Shown here: piece after piece, positions 7,208-10,491 of the stretch
How positions within the stretch are numbered: the stretch's first letter is position 1
How the letters are laid out: each line of letters opens with the position of its first letter
Assembly (NCBI GenBank): GCA_946480585.1
Contig: CAMLKQ010000057.1
Coordinates: 1 to 10,491, forward strand
Length of the DNA stretch: 10,491 nt
Source: an uncultured Kangiella sp.
GTDB lineage: Bacteria > Pseudomonadota > Gammaproteobacteria > Enterobacterales > DSM-103792
Direction: 5' to 3'
Program-made: the position numbers and the translations under genes
Notes under the pieces: model-generated
What the model saw: only the letters and a program-made list of their open reading frames with translations
Database searches by the model: none
Told to the model about the DNA's origin: nothing

Positions 7208-8482
7208 ATGTCATTCAAGTATTTGTTTGGCAGCAGCGTGTTGCTGCTGGCCGCCTGCCACAGTGAAACGCCAAAACCGAGTGAGACCATCCACTTTCTC
7301 GCCTTTGGCGACAGTGGCTATCACATGGATTATCTCGAGCCGGAGGAATACAACCCGCCCTATCCAACGCCAGAGGCCTTCATTGCCATGGAGCGCGCCG
7401 AGTGGCTGGAAGACAAAAAGCCCATCGCCGACTTCCGGCCATCACCGATGTATTTCCACCCGAGCCTGAAAAGCTATGTGCCGGCCAGCGGCTTGTTGCC
7501 GGTCTCGCAGGCGATGAAAACCAGCTGCAAGCAGCATGGTTGCGATTTTGCGGTCATGCTCGGCGACAACATCTATCCAGACGGCGCTACCCTGGGTGCT
7601 GATGGCCATGACGATGGCACGCGCTTTCAGAAAGTGTTTGATGCGCCTTACGCCGATCTGGGCTTGGGCAAGCCTGGCTTCAAAACCTATGTCACGCTGG
7701 GCAATCACGACTGGAATACCTCGCGCGAAGGAGCGCTGGCGCAGGTCGACTACCTGAAAGCCCATCCGGCGTTTTATATCGACGGATTTTTCTATCGGGT
7801 GAAGCCGGCAGCGGCGAACGGACTGGTCGAGCTGTTCATTGTCGATACCGAGCTGCTGCTTGGCAGCACCACGGTGTACGACGACAAGCTCGCCGATGAC
7901 GGCAGCGAAATTCGCCATCAAGAATTGGACAAGAACGATCCCTGGGCCATGCCGCAAACGGACGCCGAACACCGGCAGCTGGACTGGTTACGCGAGGCGA
8001 TGCAAAACTCCGACGCGAAATGGAAATTTCTCGTCGCGCATCATCCGGTTTGGGCATCGAGCGGCAGCAAATTTGAACAAGGTCATGCGCTGCGCAAGTT
8101 GTTGATGCCGATCGCCTGCCGCTATGCCGATGCCTGGTTCGCCGGCCATGAGCACACGCTGGAATTGCACGAAGACAGCTGCGCCGGCACCGGCGTCGAC
8201 ACCGCGTTCAAGAACCTGCCGCCGTTACCGCAAATCGTGTCCGGCGCCGCCGCCAAACAACGCGGCGCCAACAAGGCGTTCATGGCGTATCAGAACCGTA
8301 CCTATCCGGAAAAAATCACCCACTACGTTGCCGACATGGTGTGGGGCTTTGCAAGGGTCGAACTCAGCGGTGACAGCATGCAGGTGGTGTACTACACGAC
8401 ACCGAATGATGGCAGTGGCGTACCGATAGAAAGCTATCGACACCGCCTGATCAGACGAAGTGCCGTGCTGGCGAAAAACTGA
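7208..8482 (+). CDS. Purple-acid-phosphatase-like metallophosphoesterase, lipoprotein
   Basis: This 424-aa member of the calcineurin-like phosphoesterase superfamily is predicted to hydrolyse phosphomonoesters outside the cytoplasm. A short signal ends in lipobox LAAC (lipidated C17). The five metal-binding blocks of purple or tartrate-resistant acid phosphatases are all present: DSG (35-37), GDNIY (119-123), GNHD (165-168), VAHH (276-279) and GHEH (313-316). The tyrosine in GDNIY is the position that gives purple acid phosphatases their colour. About 80 residues separate the first two blocks, more than in the small mammalian enzymes, and this stretch is rich in Tyr, Pro and acidic residues. 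The start at 7208 has AAGG at 7197-7200. The gene follows the phytase by 63 bp and probably shares its transcript. It may dephosphorylate lower inositol phosphates that the phytase leaves, which is inference. I see no intrinsic terminator in the 37 bp before the convergent tRNA. Confidence 0.92.
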   Translation: MSFKYLFGSSVLLLAACHSETPKPSETIHFLAFGDSGYHMDYLEPEEYNPPYPTPEAFIAMERAEWLEDKKPIADFRPSPMYFHPSLKSYVPASGLLPVSQAMKTSCKQHGCDFAVMLGDNIYPDGATLGADGHDDGTRFQKVFDAPYADLGLGKPGFKTYVTLGNHDWNTSREGALAQVDYLKAHPAFYIDGFFYRVKPAAANGLVELFIVDTELLLGSTTVYDDKLADDGSEIRHQELDKNDPWAMPQTDAEHRQLDWLREAMQNSDAKWKFLVAHHPVWASSGSKFEQGHALRKLLMPIACRYADAWFAGHEHTLELHEDSCAGTGVDTAFKNLPPLPQIVSGAAAKQRGANKAFMAYQNRTYPEKITHYVADMVWGFARVELSGDSMQVVYYTTPNDGSGVPIESYRHRLIRRSAVLAKN

Positions 8483-8519
8483 GCAGTCGCGGTGATGGTG
8501 AGGAAAACAGCAAGAGAAA

Positions 8520-8596
8520 TGGCGTCCCGGAGACGATTCGAACGTCCGACCTTCCCCTTAGGAGGGGGATGCTCTATCCAGCTGAGCTACCGGGAC
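8520..8596 (-). tRNA. tRNA-Arg (anticodon CCU, reads AGG)
   Basis: The minus strand folds into a complete cloverleaf of 77 nt including an encoded CCA (complement of 8520-8522). The acceptor stem is GTCCCGG with CCGGGAC and discriminator G. The D-arm is GCTC...GAGC. The anticodon stem is TCCCC with GGGGA around loop CTCCTAA, giving anticodon CCT. The T-arm is GGACG-TTCGAAT-CGTCT with one G-T pair. The anticodon reads the rare Arg codon AGG. tRNA-Arg genes of this type can be integration sites for mobile elements, but no integrase or duplicated tRNA 3' end is visible here. It lies downstream of the decarboxylase gene on the same strand, with its own likely promoter. Confidence 0.97.
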
Positions 8597-8600
8597 GCGG

Positions 8601-8636
8601 GCCCGGCATTCTAGCCAACTGCCCCGGTCTTGACCA
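8601..8636 (-). promoter_or_regulatory. Likely sigma-70 promoter of the tRNA-Arg gene
   Basis: On the minus strand, TAGAAT (complement of 8608-8613) is a five-of-six -10 match. TGGTCA (complement of 8631-8636) is a four-of-six -35 match at 17-bp spacing. Between the -10 and the mature tRNA 5' end is the very GC-rich GCCGGGCCCGC. GC-rich discriminators of this kind are typical of stable-RNA promoters under stringent (ppGpp) control. The element fills the 48-bp gap after the decarboxylase stop codon. Confidence 0.6.
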
Positions 8637-8644
8637 TTGCCGGC

Positions 8645-10039
8645 TTAGCCCAGACGCTCCAGCGCCTGCGTCAATGCTGCAACAATGCGGTCAATATCGG
8701 AGTCTTCCGTGCGCCAGTTGCTGAACGCGGCGCGGACGCCCCAGGTGCCCTGATACACCGTCGGTGTAAGAAACACTTCACCGTCATCGCGCAGCAAACG
8801 GACCAGCGCCTGGATGCGTTCCGCCGTCGGTCGGTCGGCCAGGCTGAAGCAAACCACGTTGAGCCGGGTCGGTGCGAGCAACTGCAGACGCGGTTCCTGC
8901 GCCAATTGCCTGCTCAGGGCATCCGCCAACGCGACATTGCGGGCAACGATGTCGGCATGGCCGGCGCGCCCATACGCGAGCAGGCTGAACCACGCCGGCA
9001 AGGCACGAAAGCGGCGAGAATTTTCCGGCGTCAGATGCACGAAATCCGGATCGCCAGTCGGCATACCGAGATAGACCGATGCGTTCTGGAACACCCGGAC
9101 TTGCAAATCTTGACGACGGCTGAATTGCACGGCGCTGTCATAAGGCACGTTGAGCCATTTGTGCAGATCGATGCAGATCGAATCGGCCAGCTCCAGCCCT
9201 TTCAGTTTGTCGGCATGCTCCGGCAGCAGGCGGGCAAAGGCGCCAAATGCCGCATCGACGTGCAACCAGAACGGATAACGCGCACGCAACGCGGCGATCG
9301 CCGTCAGATCATCGAAGTCAACGCTGTTCACCGTGCCGGCATTGGCAACGACGATCACCGGCTGACCGGCCCTCGCCGCCAGCGCCTGCTCCAATGCGGC
9401 GACATCGACCGCTTCACGATCCGGCAGCAACGCAATTGAATGGATCGCCTTGCGCCCGATGCCGAGCATGGCCGCGGCCTTGTAGACACTGGAATGGGTA
9501 GCACCGGACAGAATCTCGATCGTGCCGAGCGCGGCAAGACCATCACTGGCGACGCTGATACCGCGCTGCTCGCCGCACCACTCGCGCGCAATCGCGAGCC
9601 CGACCATGTTGGAAACGGTGGCACCGGAGACAAAGCTGCCGGCGAATGCGGCCGGCAAATCAAACAAGTCGCGCAGCCAGGCCAACGCTTCCCGTTCCAG
9701 CAACTGTCCGGCGCCATCGAGGCTGTTCATCGGGTTCTGATCCAGCGCACTGGTCAGCCAGTCACCGGCGAGCGCGGCCGGTGTCGCGCCACCGGTGATG
9801 AAGCCAAGGTATCGAGGTCCGGCACTGGCGCTGAGCTGTGGCTGCCAACGTTCACTGAACTGATTCAGCGCAGCGGCAAAGCCGACGCCCTCGTTGGGCA
9901 AGGCGTGCGACGCTGGCAGCTCGGCACGCTGCGCTGCCGGCTGATCCGGCAACTGCTGCAAATAGCCGGTGGCGTGACGCATCACAGTTTCCAATACATG
10001 GGAAAGTGTGTCGCGTTCCTGTTGCAAACGGTCGTACAT
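8645..10039 (-). CDS. PLP-dependent group II decarboxylase family protein (substrate unknown)
   Basis: This 464-aa cytoplasmic protein fits the glutamate/DOPA/diaminobutyrate decarboxylase family (fold type I, pyridoxal phosphate). The cofactor lysine is K294 in DLHKWLNVPYD (291-301). D262 in HVDAAFGAF (260-268) should contact the pyridine nitrogen, and H182 in GATHSS (179-184) is the likely ring-stacking histidine. The AGTVNSVDFDDL stretch (234-245) and FVSGATVSNM (136-145) match the phosphate- and cofactor-binding region. Length is normal for bacterial members. The ATG at 10039 is preceded by an AGGCGAG sequence at workable distance. Family members decarboxylate aromatic or acidic amino acids, and some are aldehyde synthases or cysteine-sulfinate enzymes; I cannot choose between these. 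No transporter or partner gene lies next to it, and it appears to be monocistronic, as terminator 10136-10168 precedes its promoter region. Confidence 0.9.
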   Translation of the reverse strand: MYDRLQQERDTLSHVLETVMRHATGYLQQLPDQPAAQRAELPASHALPNEGVGFAAALNQFSERWQPQLSASAGPRYLGFITGGATPAALAGDWLTSALDQNPMNSLDGAGQLLEREALAWLRDLFDLPAAFAGSFVSGATVSNMVGLAIAREWCGEQRGISVASDGLAALGTIEILSGATHSSVYKAAAMLGIGRKAIHSIALLPDREAVDVAALEQALAARAGQPVIVVANAGTVNSVDFDDLTAIAALRARYPFWLHVDAAFGAFARLLPEHADKLKGLELADSICIDLHKWLNVPYDSAVQFSRRQDLQVRVFQNASVYLGMPTGDPDFVHLTPENSRRFRALPAWFSLLAYGRAGHADIVARNVALADALSRQLAQEPRLQLLAPTRLNVVCFSLADRPTAERIQALVRLLRDDGEVFLTPTVYQGTWGVRAAFSNWRTEDSDIDRIVAALTQALERLG

Positions 10040-10058
10040 GGGGTCTCGCCTGACCTGA

Positions 10059-10086
10059 GGTTTCGTGCGGTCAGTGTAGCGAAACC
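10059..10086. promoter_or_regulatory. Inverted repeat, possible operator upstream of the decarboxylase gene
   Basis: GGTTTCG (10059-10065) and CGAAACC (10080-10086) are perfect inverted arms separated by 14 bp; their centres lie 21 bp apart, two helical turns. On the minus strand, a TACACT -10-like element (complement of 10073-10078, four of six) falls in the spacer, 34 bp before the decarboxylase ATG. No good -35 is seen. The geometry fits a dimeric repressor covering the promoter, but the regulator is unknown. A second overlapping dyad, CTGACC (10050-10055) with GGTCAG (10069-10074), shares this region. Confidence 0.4.
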
Positions 10087-10135
10087 GAGGCAGCCGGATC
10101 GGCGCAGATCGGGAAACAGAGCGTTACCCACCGGC

Positions 10136-10168
10136 AAAAGAAAAGCGCAATCCGGAGATTGCGCTCTT
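10136..10168 (-). terminator. Intrinsic terminator of the acyl-CoA dehydrogenase gene
   Basis: On the minus strand, AGCGCAAT and ATTGCGCT (complements of 10158-10165 and 10144-10151) form an 8-bp perfect stem with a six-base loop. The stem can be extended by G-T and A-T pairs. It is followed by TTTTCTTTT. It lies 30 bp after the dehydrogenase stop codon and separates that gene from the decarboxylase. Confidence 0.85.
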
Positions 10169-10198
10169 CAATCAATGGCAAACACCCACCGTCATTGC

Positions 10199-10491
10199 TT
10201 ACACGGCAAAGTAACTCGCCTCCGGCTGCGCCCAGTCGTGTGCCGACCCGACAATCAGCGTGCGCAGGCTGGCCGTGCGCGGCATCAGTTGGCGACGGAA
10301 AAAATCGGCCGTCAGCAGCTTGTGCTGGTAATACGTTTCGCTGTCTTCCGCGCTGGCGGCAATTTGCGCCAGCTGGCACCACAGCCAGCCGTAAATCAGG
10401 TGGCCGGTCAGGTGCAGGAAATGCACAGCATTGGCACCGGCATGGCGGCCGCCGTCGTCGGCGTTTTCGAGGATGGCATCAAGCGCCAGTT
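10199..10491 (-). CDS. Acyl-CoA dehydrogenase, C-terminal fragment (cut by window edge)
   Basis: The gene enters from the right edge; about 97 codons to the TAA at 10199-10201 are present. The visible part reads like the C-terminal extension domain of the larger (about 600-aa) acyl-CoA dehydrogenases. It has GANAVHFLHLTGHLIYGWLW, then YYQHKLLTADFFRRQLMPRT, then a final stretch ending in ASYFAV. The pattern Y-x-x-K-L-x-T-A-x-F-[FY]-x-x-x-L-[ML]-P-[RQ]-T is characteristic of that domain. These flavoenzymes catalyse the first step of fatty-acid beta-oxidation. The catalytic and FAD-binding parts lie outside the window. The true start is beyond the edge; internal GTG or ATG codons are not starts. 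Confidence 0.85.
   Translation of the reverse strand, partial: LALDAILENADDGGRHAGANAVHFLHLTGHLIYGWLWCQLAQIAASAEDSETYYQHKLLTADFFRRQLMPRTASLRTLIVGSAHDWAQPEASYFAV

Noticed and set aside
8483..8519. Terminator for the phosphate cluster
   Set aside because: No hairpin with a T-run is present on the plus strand in this gap. Transcripts may end within the convergent tRNA region or by Rho.
10071..10382. Minus-strand 103-codon frame overlapping the acyl-CoA dehydrogenase end
   Set aside because: It is a shadow frame; the other minus frame matches the conserved dehydrogenase C-terminal pattern and ends at 10199 before a terminator.
1..10491. CRISPR array, insertion sequence, prophage or toxin-antitoxin genes
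   Set aside because: I found no regularly spaced repeats of CRISPR length, transposase or integrase motifs, or small paired toxin-antitoxin frames with their own ribosome-binding sites.

Overview
The window is GC-rich, densely packed bacterial chromosome. It probably comes from a free-living gammaproteobacterium or a close relative. The grounds are the TonB-dependent receptor, two lipoproteins, an OruR/ArgR-type AraC regulator and a tRNA-Arg with an encoded CCA end. The genus cannot be fixed from this sequence alone.

Layout, left to right. Positions 1-90 (minus) hold the first 30 codons of an ABC transporter ATPase. Positions 222-1253 and 1275-2228 (minus) form a two-gene unit: a membrane protein with a degenerate GGDEF domain, followed 21 bp later by an AraC-family regulator. 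A 358-bp divergent intergenic region (2229-2586) separates this unit from a plus-strand cluster of three genes. These are a TonB-dependent outer-membrane receptor (2587-5094), a tandem-domain beta-propeller phytase lipoprotein (5156-7144) and a purple-acid-phosphatase-like lipoprotein (7208-8482). A tRNA-Arg(CCU) lies on the minus strand at 8520-8596, next to a PLP-dependent group II decarboxylase (8645-10039, minus). The window ends inside the C-terminal part of an acyl-CoA dehydrogenase (10199-10491, minus) that is followed by a clear intrinsic terminator.

The most coherent system is the plus-strand cluster, read here as a phosphate-starvation locus for phytate or other organic phosphate. 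The phytase carries both signature motifs of beta-propeller phytases. The following lipoprotein carries all five purple-acid-phosphatase metal-binding blocks. The receptor is of the large TonB type often found beside such phytases. Upstream of the receptor, at 2489-2506, is a close match to a PhoB box: two 7-bp half-sites at 11-bp spacing. A terminator-like hairpin with six T residues lies between receptor and phytase and abuts the phytase ribosome-binding site. This may lower, or condition, expression of the enzymes relative to the receptor.

The second point of interest is the membrane GGDEF protein. It has AGDRF in place of GGDEF but keeps the RxxD inhibitory-site motif, so it looks more like a c-di-GMP sensor than a synthase, and it is probably co-transcribed with the AraC regulator.
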